Shown: one piece after another, positions 33,610 to 52,465 of the stretch | Layout: each line of letters begins with the position of its first letter | Position numbering within the stretch: the first letter of the stretch is position 1 | Source: Lumbricus terrestris | Lineage: Eukaryota; Annelida; Clitellata; Crassiclitellata; Lumbricidae | Direction: 5' to 3' | Assembly: GCA_949752735.1 (NCBI GenBank) | Contig: OX457038.1 | Coordinates: forward strand, 64,826,705-64,890,704 | DNA length: 64,000 bases | Notes under the pieces: model-generated | What the model was told of the DNA's origin: nothing | Seen by the model: the letters and a program-made list of their open reading frames with translations, nothing else | The model's database searches: none | Position numbers and translations under genes: made by a program

Positions 33610-36600
33610 TTAAGGCGGGTGTCGTTTGGGCCGGGAATTGGAAGGTGGAGGATCAGATGAGACAGGGTAAGAGTTCGTGAAAAGGAGTGTCTTGAGTTTT
33701 GAATGAAAAGCCCGAGGTGTGATGGATAGAGGAGCCTGAGGAAGGTGATGGTGTGTGATTAGTAATGATGGCGGATAGACTGAAAAGGATCGGAATTCAG
33801 GAGGCAGTTCATTCCAAAGGCGTGGTGCTGAGATGGATATGGCTCGGTTGGAGAACTTGAGATGACTTGTGACCGGCGGTCGAGAAAGTGTAAGGCAGGC
33901 GGATGATCGGGTAGAACGGGTAGGTTGGATGGTGAAGAGTTCGCGAAGATAACTTGGCTGAGAGCATTGCAAGGAGTTGTAGGTTAAGGAGAGAACTTTG
34001 AAGTGGATTCGCTCTGGGATTTTCAACCAGTGAAGTGATTTGAGGATGGGGGTGATGTGATGATGTCTGGGTGTTCTGGTGACGGCTCTAGCTAGAGAAT
34101 TTTGAATGAGTTGGAGGCGCTTAAGTTGTGAGGAGTCAAGGCTTAAGAACAGAGAGTTGCAATAGTCAAGTTTTGAGTGGACGATGGACGTCGCAATGGT
34201 AGAGGCAGTTTTGAAATCGAGCATGGGTCGGATGCGACGGAGGTCCCGGATGTGCATGAAGCAGGAACGCGATAGGTTGGAGATGTGGTTAGAGAAGGAG
34301 AGATGCGAATCAAACATTACACCAAGATTGCGGACAGGAGCATCAGAAGTAAAGGTAAGAGACGAAGAGTTAGTCGATAGGTGTATTGAAGGGTCTGGGA
34401 TTTTCTTGATTTGGTCAGGAAGTCCAAGAATGATGAACTCTGTTTTGGAGGGGTTGAGGCAGAGGAGGTTGGAAGACATCCATTTAGAGATTAGATTGAC
34501 CACATTGAGAAGTTGAGCAATGGATGTGGAAAAAGAGCCTGGGGAGAAGGAAATGAAGAGTTGAGTGTCGTCTGCGTAGAGATGGTGGTCAACAGACGAG
34601 GATTTTATGAGATGGCTTAAAGGAGTGGTGTAGAGAATGAAGAGCAACGGACCAAGGACGGAGCCTTGTGGAACGCCACAAGATAGTGGAAGGGGTTGTG
34701 AACAGTGACTGGAGGCTTTAACAGAGAAGGATCTGGAAGAGAGATATGACTGGAACCAAAGTAGAGCAGTGCCAGAGACGCCAAAAGAAGAAGAGAGACG
34801 GTTAAGAAGAAGATTGTGATCGATGGTGTCGAATGCAGCGGAGATGTCGAGGAGGCAGAGGCAGGAGACTTGTTGATGACTGACGGCAGAAACCAGTTTA
34901 TTATACAGAGAGACAAGTAGAGTTTCTGTGGAGTGATGTTTAGTGAAGCCTGATTGGTGGGGGTTGAGGAGTGAGTTGGAGGAGAGGTAATCGTTTAGCC
35001 GGGAAAGGACAATTCGTTCGGTTAATTTAGATAGAAAAGAAAGGTTGGAGATGGGTCGGTAATTTGATAGGTTTTCCTTGTCAAGATTTGCTTTTTTCAG
35101 AAGAGGAGTGACGAGAGATTGCTTGAAGACCATTGGGAAATTGCCAGTGGAGAGTGAAAGATTGATAATTTTTGTGATTATAGGAATGAGGACGGAAGCG
35201 CAGTCTTTTAGGAGAGCAGTTGGGATAGGATCCAATTCACACTGTTTGCTTGGAAGAGAATTTAACAGGAGTGACACTTCAGCTTCAGAGGCAAGGTTGA
35301 GAATTGGAAGCGATGACTGAGAGACAGGAGGAGTAGGATTTGGAAACGGAGATGCATCGGTGTTGGAGGATTGTGAATCAAGGAGGGACTGCAGTGTGAA
35401 GCGAAGGGAGGAGACTTTATCCGAGAAGAATGAACAGAATGTATCGGCCATAGAGGGGGCTGGAATGGAGCTTGGCAGTGGAGAGGGAGATTTGCGATGA
35501 AGGAGAGAGTTGACAGCTCTCCAGAGATGGCGAGGGTTGGAGGAGCTGGAGTGAATAAGGGAGGAGTAATATTTCCTTTTTGTAGCAGTGATGAGTGCGT
35601 GATATCTGTTTGTGGCTGATTTTAGGTTTGAGAGGGCTTTTGTTTTGGATAGAGAGTCAGTGGCGTCCTTGTAGATGTGCTGAAGTCGCCTACGGAAGGT
35701 TTTGAAAGCTTGGAGGTAGGAAGTGAACCAGGGGTTATTGGCATGTGAGCTGGGTTTGGTGATGAGTGGTGCGTGAATGTCAAGGAGGTCGGAAAGAGTG
35801 GAGTTGTAGCAGGACAGAAGGTCATCAAGGGAGGAAGGAGGATTAAGAACAAGTTGAGAACTGCGAATATCTTTAATGAAGGCCTGGGAGTCAATGGACC
35901 CTAAGCGACGGAAAGAATGAGTGGAAGGAGGAGGCCGAGCAAAGGGTTTAATTTCAAGGTCAGCCATGATAAGGTAGTGGTCAGTTATGTTGAGAATAGA
36001 GTGCGATAGCTTGGGAGATAAAAGGGAGGTGTTGGCAGTTATGACAAGGTCGAGAGTGTGATTTTTGATGTGGGTCTGGAAGTTGACGTGTTGGACGAGA
36101 TTGACTGATGAGAGGAGGTTCAGAAAGTCAGTTGCATGAGAGTTAGATGGATCGTCAACATGGACGTTGAAATCGCCAGTGAGTAAGAATTCGTTGGGAG
36201 TAGTGGCAGCAACTGAGAGGAGAGAGCTAAATTCATCAAGAAAGACTGAGTTTTTAGAGGAGTACTTAGACGAGGTAGGAGGACGATAGATGTTGAAAAC
36301 TGTGAGTAGGTCTGAGGAAAGTCGAAGTGTTGTGGACGAACATTCGAAAGAACTGAAGACGTGGCGAGAGGAGTTTAGGACGACAGCCGGCTCACGAACC
36401 AGGAAGGCAGTGCCGCCACCAGATATTTTTGAGGATTTAGAGGAGGCGGTTATTCGAGGGAAACTTTGAAGAGAGTAGCCAGGTGGTATGCAATCAGCAA
36501 TGTGGGCGTTTGAAGAGGTAGAGGATAGCCAGGTTTCTTGGAGAGCAATGAGATCCGGTGGACGGGAGCCGGAAGCAAGGTCAGTGAGGGAAGTAGAGTT

Positions 36601-37032
36601 GTTTTCGTTTAGTAGGGACCGGATGTTGAGAGAGTAAAGTAGAAAGTTCTTGCTTGAGAGTCTGGTTGCATTGTGTGAGATATTTGCGCTGGAGTGAGAT
36701 GAAGATGATGGCCCAGGATTAACAGAAATGTCACCACATAAGAGGAGAAGAAGGAAGGACGGGCAAAGTTTCTGAGGTCTAGTATTCAAGCGATGCGGTG
36801 TGATGAAATATGAGAGCGGAATGACTGAGAGGTGACGATATTCAGCCGTTGCAGTTTGGCAGGCATGGCGTGGGTGAGGGGAGTAGGAAGCATTGTCTGT
36901 AAGGCAGCGAGGGCAGAGGAGGAGGAAGAGGAGAAGGAGCGTTAATGAGTGCATTGGAGCGTAGAACGAAGATGATTGGTCGGAGTAATGGCAGCGGGTT
37001 TGAAAAGATTTGAAACAAAGGGTTTCAGACAA
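33610..37032 (-). CDS. LINE polyprotein: leader, 2A-like motif, AP endonuclease, reverse transcriptase
   Basis: 1140 codons, apparently unbroken. A hydrophobic stretch MHSLTLLLLFLLLCPRCL (27-44) resembles a signal peptide. Residues 93-108 read FLLLLLCGDISVNPGP, a 2A-like element with Ser in the usual Glu position. The AP-endonuclease domain follows with its catalytic set: SLNIRS (about 135), LQETW (about 163), TGDFNVHVDD (about 285), LDLVI and ITDHY (about 340). The reverse transcriptase has QSGFTKHHSTET (about 690), LLDISAAFDTIDH (about 725), GVPQGSVLGPLLF (about 785) and YADDTQLF (about 820), then KTEFIILG, LDYCNSLF and LHWLKIPERIHFKV. All expected catalytic acids are present, so the protein could be functional. 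It nicks target DNA and reverse-transcribes its own RNA. The first ATG is uncertain; Met27 is a reasonable alternative. Confidence 0.85.
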   Translation of the reverse strand: MSETLCFKSFQTRCHYSDQSSSFYAPMHSLTLLLLFLLLCPRCLTDNASYSPHPRHACQTATAEYRHLSVIPLSYFITPHRLNTRPQKLCPSFLLLLLCGDISVNPGPSSSSHSSANISHNATRLSSKNFLLYSLNIRSLLNENNSTSLTDLASGSRPPDLIALQETWLSSTSSNAHIADCIPPGYSLQSFPRITASSKSSKISGGGTAFLVREPAVVLNSSRHVFSSFECSSTTLRLSSDLLTVFNIYRPPTSSKYSSKNSVFLDEFSSLLSVAATTPNEFLLTGDFNVHVDDPSNSHATDFLNLLSSVNLVQHVNFQTHIKNHTLDLVITANTSLLSPKLSHSILNITDHYLIMADLEIKPFARPPPSTHSFRRLGSIDSQAFIKDIRSSQLVLNPPSSLDDLLSCYNSTLSDLLDIHAPLITKPSSHANNPWFTSYLQAFKTFRRRLQHIYKDATDSLSKTKALSNLKSATNRYHALITATKRKYYSSLIHSSSSNPRHLWRAVNSLLHRKSPSPLPSSIPAPSMADTFCSFFSDKVSSLRFTLQSLLDSQSSNTDASPFPNPTPPVSQSSLPILNLASEAEVSLLLNSLPSKQCELDPIPTALLKDCASVLIPIITKIINLSLSTGNFPMVFKQSLVTPLLKKANLDKENLSNYRPISNLSFLSKLTERIVLSRLNDYLSSNSLLNPHQSGFTKHHSTETLLVSLYNKLVSAVSHQQVSCLCLLDISAAFDTIDHNLLLNRLSSSFGVSGTALLWFQSYLSSRSFSVKASSHCSQPLPLSCGVPQGSVLGPLLFILYTTPLSHLIKSSSVDHHLYADDTQLFISFSPGSFSTSIAQLLNVVNLISKWMSSNLLCLNPSKTEFIILGLPDQIKKIPDPSIHLSTNSSSLTFTSDAPVRNLGVMFDSHLSFSNHISNLSRSCFMHIRDLRRIRPMLDFKTASTIATSIVHSKLDYCNSLFLSLDSSQLKRLQLIQNSLARAVTRTPRHHHITPILKSLHWLKIPERIHFKVLSLTYNSLQCSQPSYLRELFTIQPTRSTRSSACLTLSRPPVTSHLKFSNRAISISAPRLWNELPPEFRSFSVYPPSLLITHHHLPQAPLSITPRAFHSKLKTLLFTNSYPVSSDPPPSNSRPKRHPP

Positions 37033-37255
37033 AAGTCTATATTTCAGAAATTAGATAATTTAAGAAGATATGAAAAAAAGGAACGGACTCACCGGATTTA
37101 TGAAGAGTGTTATGTAGAAAAGCAGGATTGTCGTTGTAAAGAAGACGAAGAAAGGAAGGAAAATGTAGATTCAGTCTCCGAGCGCTGTGCCTAGCTGGTT
37201 ACCCCACGTGACCCCAAAGCCTGGAATGGAGATCTGCGTTGGAGATGCGGCTATA

Positions 37256-37612
37256 CAGGGCCGTGTTTAACATAGGTCCATTCGGTGCGGTGCACCGAAT
37301 GCCCTGAGGCCTGAGCCGAGAGTTTTGTTGCTATTTAATTTAGCCAAATGTCTAATGCGAGTGCAGCGAGTCTCAGTGTTACTTAGGCCTAAATATTTTG
37401 TAAAATAAGCAAGTGTAAGAAAACATTGATTAAAAGTGTAGGCCTACCGGTAGCTACTATAAAAGCCCTATAGGATGATATACATTTCTTTATGAATATA
37501 TTCTTATTTACACGTGGCAGTAGCTTTTGGAAACCAACGGTCGCTCGAACGACACTATGCCTCTGCGGTAACACTTTGCACCGACACTCGAAGAACCTTA
37601 AACACGGCCCTG
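37256..37612. mobile_element. hAT-like MITE, 357 bp
   Basis: Ends CAGGGCCGTGTTTAA and inverted TTAAACACGGCCCTG, flanked on both sides by CGGCTATA (37248-37255 and 37613-37620), a perfect 8-bp duplication. There is no coding potential. Confidence 0.9.
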
Positions 37613-38126
37613 CGGCTATACACTCTAGAAATAATGCCAATTATCTTAGCAAGTTGCTGAAACCTAATTTGTATTGCCGTGGTTGGCCTGGGAGCGCCTC
37701 TAAGTGGGATATCTTGATGAGACACTATACACATTTTTAAAATAAATGAATGAACGAATAAGACCGTATAGCAATGTTGGGGTGTGCAATTCAACGCACG
37801 CCTATCATATTAATAAATGAAGACTGTCCTTAGTTTAGACATCCTTTCCTCATTCCTCCTCTCCCTACATTACAATTAGTCAATTACGATTACTACCACT
37901 ACCACCATTATCCCGACAAACCCTTCTACCTAGACTGGGAAATGAGACTGACCCAGCCCCTTGACCACACATGACCCGATCCCAATTGCCTCGCCATTTT
38001 CGTTTTCAGTTAGGCTGCCACGACTCAGTTCTGCCGCACATTAAAATAATGCGAAACAGATAATTGTCTGATTTCTGATTTTCAGATTCCAGAATGTGTT
38101 CTGGTTTCTTATTTTGTCCTCTATAG

Positions 38127-45868
<7,742 letters not shown>

Positions 45869-46840
45869 ACTTGTGCCGCTGCTGCTGACACCTGGCGAAT
45901 GGATCGTCCACAGTATTCGTAGATTTATGTAGTGCATTTTGTGCAGTGACGTCTGTCAATGGGGAGGACACGTGGGGCGTGGAGAACGATCTTCCACGGA
46001 TGCCGGAAGTGGGGTTTGATGTTCTGGACACACAACGATGGGGTGGTTGTTGATTTCCGATAATTTAGTGACCCGCAATTCGAAAATTAATTATGCATTT
46101 GAGGATTTCATAATTTAATAACTTCTCATGTAAGTTTTTAGCCTGTATAGTTACTTTGGCCATGGATCATGCTGACGTTAATTATTAATTTCCAGCTCTG
46201 GGTGACTTCCCTTACATAAAAGTCGGCCAGAGTTAGCGGTTTATTCTCCAATAATTTCTGGTGAGGCGGGATTGGAGGCCTGGTTCGACGCAACTGCCGT
46301 CATGTCGTCATACAGCCTCCGTCAAGCCTGTCAGCGAATATAAGAGAATGCGCGAGAAGTGACATTTATTTGGTATCATCATCTCCTTTATTCTCCTGTT
46401 AGGCCTACGACAAGAAGGCTACCACTCACGCAACCTTAGTTGTGCGTTTCGTGCCAGTAGCCTACCAAGCCTATGACTGAGGATGGCGATACTGACCATC
46501 GTATATAAAGTGTTCTTAAACCGAGGCTTCTTGTCTTTTCTGAATTACTTAGGCACTCCACAATGCACAACTAACTCATTTGTTTCTAGCTGAGGCTAAA
46601 TGATTAACCGAAATTTCGGTTTCTCCGGCCATATTGCCCCAATTTCGGGTTTCTGCTTCACACATAGAGGTCTACCCCGGACATCAGTGACTGCAGAATC
46701 CACCTTATAGGCCTAATGCGGCGTATGTCTGTCTTAAGAGCCACGTTTTAAAATAAGCAGGTCATTTTTAATAGTAAAAACACCGTCCGCACAGAAGATT
46801 ACATCCTAACCCTTTGCTAAGCATTAAGTTCCTTTCTCTG
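45869..46840. other. Otopetrin 3' flank, unassigned
   Basis: Probable 3' UTR followed by unannotated sequence; no clear poly(A) signal close to the stop and no further gene. Confidence 0.4.
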
Positions 46841-47118
46841 CGGATTAACTGCTCTACTTACAAGTAATGTGCATGTCTCATAATTGGATGAGTGGAAACG
46901 GAACAGTATAGTTCCGTTCGACTGAAGTGTCCAGCAAATATCGATAATTATTGACTTTATGTCAATAGGAAGAAGAAGGAATGTGCTTACATGAAAAGCA
47001 GATGAACGGAGCAGATGAAGGATGAGAAGAAGCAAAACAGACTCATAATAATAATATTCTAATTGTTGCAGTGGAAATTAAAGTCAAATTAATTGGGCAG
47101 AGCACAAAAACGTTAAAC

Positions 47119-47630
47119 CAGTGGTCCCCAACCCGTGGCCCGCGGGCCCACAAAAGTGGCCCTCCAGGCAGTGGCGGCGCCAGAATTTCAGTTTGGGGGG
47201 GCTGAAGTCTCGTGGAGGAAATTAAACATTCTCATCCACCGAAATTTCTGACGACCTTTTTTTAGTTACGGTATCGGCCAAAATTCGTCGAATTTCAATG
47301 TAAAAAAGACGCGGATGGCCCTTTTAAGGGGCTTAGCCTTTGATAGGGGGGGGGCTTAGCCCCCATAGCCCCCTAGCGCCGCCACTGCATCTAGGACAAT
47401 AAATAGCCCTCTTCTCTTAAAGAATTAACAAAAATATATGAAAAAATTGACAATTTGGACAGGATAGCGCATATAATTATTTTCTATTCCAAATTATTTT
47501 ATTTTGGCGTCTATAAATAACATCAAACAGTATATTTTGATTCAATTGTAACAATTTTACATGCTTTTAGTTAATTATATTTTAGCCTTGTGGTCCTCTG
47601 ATGACCTTCAACTACAGTCAAAAAGGTGGG
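47119..47630. mobile_element. Degraded hAT element inside repeat X
   Basis: Left end CAGTGGTCCCCAACCCGTGG. Right end GTCAAAAAGGTGGG, which is the expected inverted end with the last bases eroded. Flanks CGTTAAAC and GGCTAAAG compare with CGCTACAG at the empty site near 55976. It carries a further MITE at 47169-47387. Confidence 0.75.
47169..47387. mobile_element. hAT-like MITE, 219 bp, nested
   Basis: Ends CAGTGGCGGCGCCAG and inverted CTAGCGCCGCCACTG. Flanks CCTCCAGG and CATCTAGG agree at 6 of 8 positions. Contains GACGACCTTTTTTTAGT and GGGGCTTAGCCCCC. Same superfamily type as the MITE at 1047. Confidence 0.85.
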
Positions 47631-47845
47631 CTAAAGTGATGGAGTCTGGAGAAATAGAGCTAGAGACCAAAAAGTATAAAGATTTTGCAACATGCACGAA
47701 AGACTAAAAGATGTGGATTAAGAAGTTAATTAGTAGTAAAAGCATTGCTCGCTCAAGATTTATACGATGCACATTAAAAGTGAAGTCGTCGGAACTATAG
47801 CTAATTTTACAGTGAAACAAAATCTACAATCTTCACTGAGTCACA

Positions 47846-48235
47846 AGATGGCGTTAACTGCTTGGAATCGTTAATTGTAGAATGACATGGTTTAAGACAA
47901 AATAATAATAACACTCGCCAATAGCGTGAAGTCTCTAATGCTTTTGTGGTCTGAATAGATTCATAAACTCCAATTGAGTCTGAGACATACTCCCAGAAGA
48001 TCAAGAAAACGCATATTTGCCAAAATAAAGCAAGCCAGGAGTTGAATACATAGGCCCTATAATCAGTTTGAAAACTTCTCTTCATTCGTGACATGACTGG
48101 CTCACTTACGTTTGTCAATAGGACAAAGCCAAGAGTCTAGAATCTAAATGCCTTGTGTATTCGAATAACAATTCCATAGGCCCATGTAAGTGGGAATAGG
48201 CTTACAGTACTCCTATAACAGTAATTTGCATTGTA
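47846..48235. other. Unassigned stretch
   Basis: No gene or mobile element is recognised. Confidence 0.35.
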
Positions 48236-48305
48236 TTGTATCGATACATTTATATAGCGCCTCTTACAGTGTACACGAATCAGAGGCGCTCCCAGGGCCA
48301 GAAAC
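48236..48305 (-). mobile_element. SINE tail fragment
   Basis: TATATAGCGCCTCTTACAG, then TCAGAGGCGCTCCCAGGGC, resembling the 3' part of the family-A SINEs read on the - strand. The tRNA-like head is absent. Confidence 0.5.
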
Positions 48306-48335
48306 CAAGAGAGAAACTGGTATTGAGCCGACAGC

Positions 48336-48570
48336 AATAAACCATCATTATGAGTAATTATATTTATACATAAGTAGCCTACATGTATACATAACGTGGC
48401 ACGCTGATAGCGTACACAGCCTAACCAACACGTAATTGTTGTTACAGCAGGAACCCCCATGACCAGCGCAAAGTCGGACGCATAATTATGCTGTTGTGGG
48501 TCGCTCCCTCTGCTCTGTCGGCGTTGTGAAACTTTACCACAAACATAATTACTCATAATGATGGTTTATT
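48336..48570. repeat. Perfect 26-bp inverted repeat, 183-bp spacer
   Basis: AATAAACCATCATTATGAGT and six more bases at 48336-48361 return inverted at 48545-48570. The right arm continues into the repeat shared with 21685-21945. Confidence 0.75.
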
Positions 48571-48790
48571 ATAGATGGAAATTAGGTCATTAAAATTGCA
48601 GGTTTTCCGAAAAGTGCCTGCGACTGAATTCATCGCTTTTGTTGTCATTAAGTTGATGATCAGGAGGGAGTGCAACATGATGTAGGCCTACCAGACTTTG
48701 TTCCTGAAACAGCGTTTGTAGAGTTAAAGGTTGTCGGCTTTGGGATTTTCTGGCGCAAGATTTACAGTTCGTTGCAGGTAGGGCGTATCC
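48560..48790. repeat. Dispersed repeat shared with 21685-21945
   Basis: Includes GGTTGTCGGCTTTGGGATTT and GCAAGATTTACAG as in the first copy. Class unknown. Confidence 0.6.
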
Positions 48791-48849
48791 TGTCGAGATG
48801 TGCATTTGTAATCATTTTAACCCTTAACCAGTCTAACCCTCCGTCAAAG

Positions 48850-50938
48850 GGGCAATTCCACGGAAAATGGACATAGAAGTCCAAAAATTTTTTGGGGAAT
48901 TTTGTTAATATAAAGGTATCATTTTAAAGCTAAGAGACCCTAGTGTTCAAAATAATAATTAGAATCAATAATCTTTGGTGAGATGACCGTCAGCCAGCTT
49001 ACATTTGATGTCGACATGGTCTGCGCAATTCTGTTACAGAAATATTAAAAGGTTTGTTTTTTAAGTAATGGCAACAATTGGTTGATTTTATCAAACAAGC
49101 TACATCAGTTGGATGGAAGTTCCACTTGGTAAGTATTTTCAAGTAAAATTTTGAACAATTAATAACAGTTCATTTTTTTGACTTCAGAAGTTTGGGGTGT
49201 ACTTTTCAATGTTACGTCAGTGACAAAAAATTAAGACTTTTTAGAATATAACCAAAAGTAGCAAAGCAAAAATTCTGAAAATTTTTAAACTTCTGATGCA
49301 ACATATTAGCAATACAACTAAATAGTTGAAATTTTGTTTTAATTTAAGAAAAATGTTTAAACTGTGTCACTGACGTAACATTCATGTTGTCCCTTACGTA
49401 ACAATATACGTCAGTGATAGCAAGAAACTTGTTTAAATTCGGTAAATACTAGTAAAAATGCACTTATAAATCCAGTAATTGACATCCTAGCTTCGACTTG
49501 AAGTAAGCCCTCATTATAATCATCATCATCATCCTCCCCTCCTCCTCCTCCTCATCATTATCATCAATTTTTCATCATCACAGTAAACCAAACTAGTGAT
49601 TTGCTTTTGCACACAGGGTGAGACACGCTACAAAAAACTGGGACTGAGCTAACATGAATGCGTCACATGAAGAAGTAGCTAAAGTAAGGTGGCCATCATG
49701 CAGAAGAATGCTGAGTAGCAACAATAATGGCAACTAGTGGGACAAAAACAGAAAGAAATCTACAAAATGTACAATGCACAGCCTGTGTCAACATTATGGT
49801 TAAAATGTCGTCACCCCAACTGAATCAGATCATGCAGCAACTTCAAGAGTTTCTTATCTGCTCAGTAATATATAGGAAAAGCAGTTATTCGACAAAAGAA
49901 AATCTTTTAAAAGTACTCCAAAGAAAGTTGCTCTCATGAACTTCTTAACAACAAACTTTGGCATAGCATTGCAGATAAAAAGTACATAAAGATGTATAGG
50001 TTAATGGACAGAAAGTGATATTGTTTCATATGAGCTGCTGGGAAAGAAGAACTATGCAATATTTATAAAGATGAATGGCACATGTGATAGTGTATAAAAT
50101 AAAACATTGATGATGACACTAATGGGGGCATACGTTCGAGATCAAAAGTCTGCAGTCAATGATTGGAACATGAAAATTTGCTTCATTGAGTCCAAAACAT
50201 GTTGTTTCAGTGAGTGTAAAAGATCATAATGTATGTTGCTTCAAGCGTCGGGTTGATTTGAAAAAGTTGCCTTCTACACTACCAGACAGCAATCGAGCTA
50301 CCGATTCAGGCAGTCCATGAGCTGCTATCTTGGAGTGCCAACTTATGGAAATGCAAAGGCATTTGTGAATCTGAAGTCAATAATGGTAAACAGAAGGGCT
50401 TCTTCACTCTCAGTGAACACATTGCAGTATCCAACAACACTGGATAATTTTTAAAGCATTCCTGCATACTTGTGAACCATGACTAGTAAATTTAATGCAA
50501 TTAATGCTTGTCTTTTCAGAAGCGTTACGTCAGTGACATTTCAATGTTACGTCAGTGACATTTAGGCACCATTGAAATAAATACATAAATGACAGCTGGA
50601 TAAAAATTTTAACTTTCTATGTATGCCACAACCTGTACTAATAATTTTAAAAACATTAATAAAATTTTTGCAGTCATATTTCAGAAGATTGTGATACGAA
50701 CTTGAGTTACAATAATTTTGATGTCAGAATGTGTTACGTCAGTGACGATGCACAAAAACTGTTTTTAAAAATACCCATAAATATTTCCTGCCAAGTCTTT
50801 TTTGGCTTTTAAGAAGGATTATATAGTTAAATAATTTGGCATAACTTTTTTGGCAAAGCAGTGATATCATAGTGTGCTAGAATTAAAAACGTTGACAAAT
50901 TTCTCTCTGAATGTTACGTCAGTGACGGTGGAATTGCC
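48850..50938. mobile_element. Unclassified 2.1-kb transposon rich in TTACGTCAGTGAC
   Basis: Short inverted ends GGGCAATTCCACGG at the left and CCGTGGAATTGCCC-like (GGTGGAATTGCCC) at the right; AAAG lies outside both (48846-48849 and 50939-50942). The 13-mer TTACGTCAGTGAC is exact at 49212, 50525, 50547, 50734 and 50913, inverted at 49367, and near-exact at 49408. The interior 49620-50450 has short broken frames with no motif I can name. I cannot assign a superfamily. Confidence 0.65.
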
Positions 50939-51059
50939 CAAAGTTGAAGGATGATGCGAATCCTAGCGAACATGGTCAAAGTCTGCTCTCTGATCCAAGG
51001 TGAATAGAAAAAGACCGAGAGAAACAGGTAGGAAGTGGAAGACATATCCTAATTATTTG

Positions 51060-51400
51060 GGCAGAAAGCGAGAGAGAGAGACAGACAGAGAGACAGACAG
51101 ACAGAGAGAAAAACAAACAGAGAGAGACATAGACATACACAGACACAGATACAGACACAGAGAGACAGCCAGACAGAGAGACAGACAGACAGACAGAGAG
51201 AAAAACAGACAGAGAGAGACATAGACATACACAGACACAGATACAGACACAGAGACAAAGAGACAGAGACAGAGAGACAGAGAGACAGCGAGTGACACAG
51301 AAAGAAGCAGAGAGAAATAGAGCGAAAGAGACAGGGAAAGACAGAGAGAGAGACAGGGAGACACAGTGAGAAGCAGTTAAACAGAATGATAAAGAAAACA
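51060..51400. repeat. (GA)n/(CAGA)n array with a repeated 100-bp block
   Basis: GACAGAGAG units. A block with AGAGACATAGACATACACAG occurs at about 51123 and 51216. Cys/Leu/Ser frames are artefacts. Confidence 0.9.
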
Positions 51401-51529
51401 CAGCTACGTAGAAAGACTGTGACAGACAGCAAGGCAGTATTAGTGGGCACAGAAAACTGAAAAGAGCGAGACAGAGAATGAGAGTAGGAGACATTGGGGA
51501 AAAACGAGACAGAAAAGTGAGACATCAAG

Positions 51530-51615
51530 AGAGACACACACACAGAGACACACAGACAGACAGAAGCGGAGAAAGAGAGAGAGAGTGTGTGTGTGTGTGT
51601 GCGTGTGTGTGTTTG
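51530..51615. repeat. (CA)n and (GT)n short microsatellites
   Basis: ACACAC at 51533-51560 and GTGTGT at 51585-51612, mutually complementary. Confidence 0.85.
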
Positions 51616-51719
51616 TCAGAGACTCAGAGACAGTCAAGACAGAGAAATATAGAAACAGAGAAATGGAAGCAACAAAGAAAACAAGCAAAGACACCTGGCG
51701 TCGGAAAAAGATGAAGCAT

Positions 51720-52465
51720 AGATAAACCTGAATAAAACTCTTTATTGAAGCACCTGACACTTATATATTGAGTGACTGGGTGTCCTGATCATACATGACC
51801 TAAAGGTAAACATAGAATGGAAAAACATAAAGTAAAAGGTATAGTGCGATATATAATAGGAAATGACAAAAAGACCGAAGCGCAGTAACAATGGGTAGCG
51901 CCTTGTGCAAATGCACATTGCACACAACTATAAACGACCATCTACAATGAAGGAGTTGCCACGGGACTTAGACAAAGATTTAGTGGATCATCTGAAAATG
52001 CCAAATACCTGAGCTGAGAGGGAAGCACGTGGGACCGGAGAAGAGACAGGTGACGTAGCAAGTAGTGCAAACGATCTGCGATTTGGAGGGATGAGACGGA
52101 GTATCGACAACCAGTTACCAGAGCATGCAGCAATTACGTCAACGAAATCGTCAGTGCAGAATTTCGAACAACACGTATGGAAATTTTCTGTCGACCGTTG
52201 CCATTCTCCCCAACATCTTTATCTGCTTCCTTGCCTTCCATCACAATCTCTGTCTCACTTAAGTCCTTCCGTCTGCCTTTTTCTCTCTAATTCCTTTCCT
52301 TACCCTCCTTATCGCTCTAACCAATTGTCGATCATGATCCCAGCAGTCTTCCTTTATCCCAATGGGGGGGGGTTCCTTTTGTCTCTACAAATTGCCTAGC
52401 ATAATCATAGGCCTATATCTGATTCTCCCAAGGCTCCAATGCAATCACACAATCTCCGTGCATCT
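51720..52465. other. Unassigned stretch
   Basis: No gene or element recognised. Confidence 0.35.

Larger units (their letters stand above)
33369..37200 (-). mobile_element. Full-length LINE, CR1/L2/Rex1 group, about 3.8 kb
   Basis: A single 1140-codon frame (33610-37032) is followed on the - strand by a 3' UTR with a 77-bp tandem duplication (33447-33523 and 33524-33600), then CGAGTGGCGCTTTAGAAATT and ATTACG-type hexamers ending near 33369. The 5' limit is not defined; a hAT-like MITE begins at 37256. No target duplication was found. Copies of the 3' end occur at 6275 and 28698. If the candidate exon at 33054 is real, the LINE lies in the first otopetrin intron in antisense orientation. Confidence 0.85.
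46845..47845 (+). repeat. Dispersed repeat X, copy 1, split by a hAT insertion
   Basis: The segments 46845-47118 and 47631-47845 match 55733-56160 in order: GGAAACGGAACAG, AGCAAAACAGACTCATAATA, GTGATGGAG, GATGTGGATTAAGAA. Copy 2 lacks the insertion. Family not identified. Confidence 0.8.
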
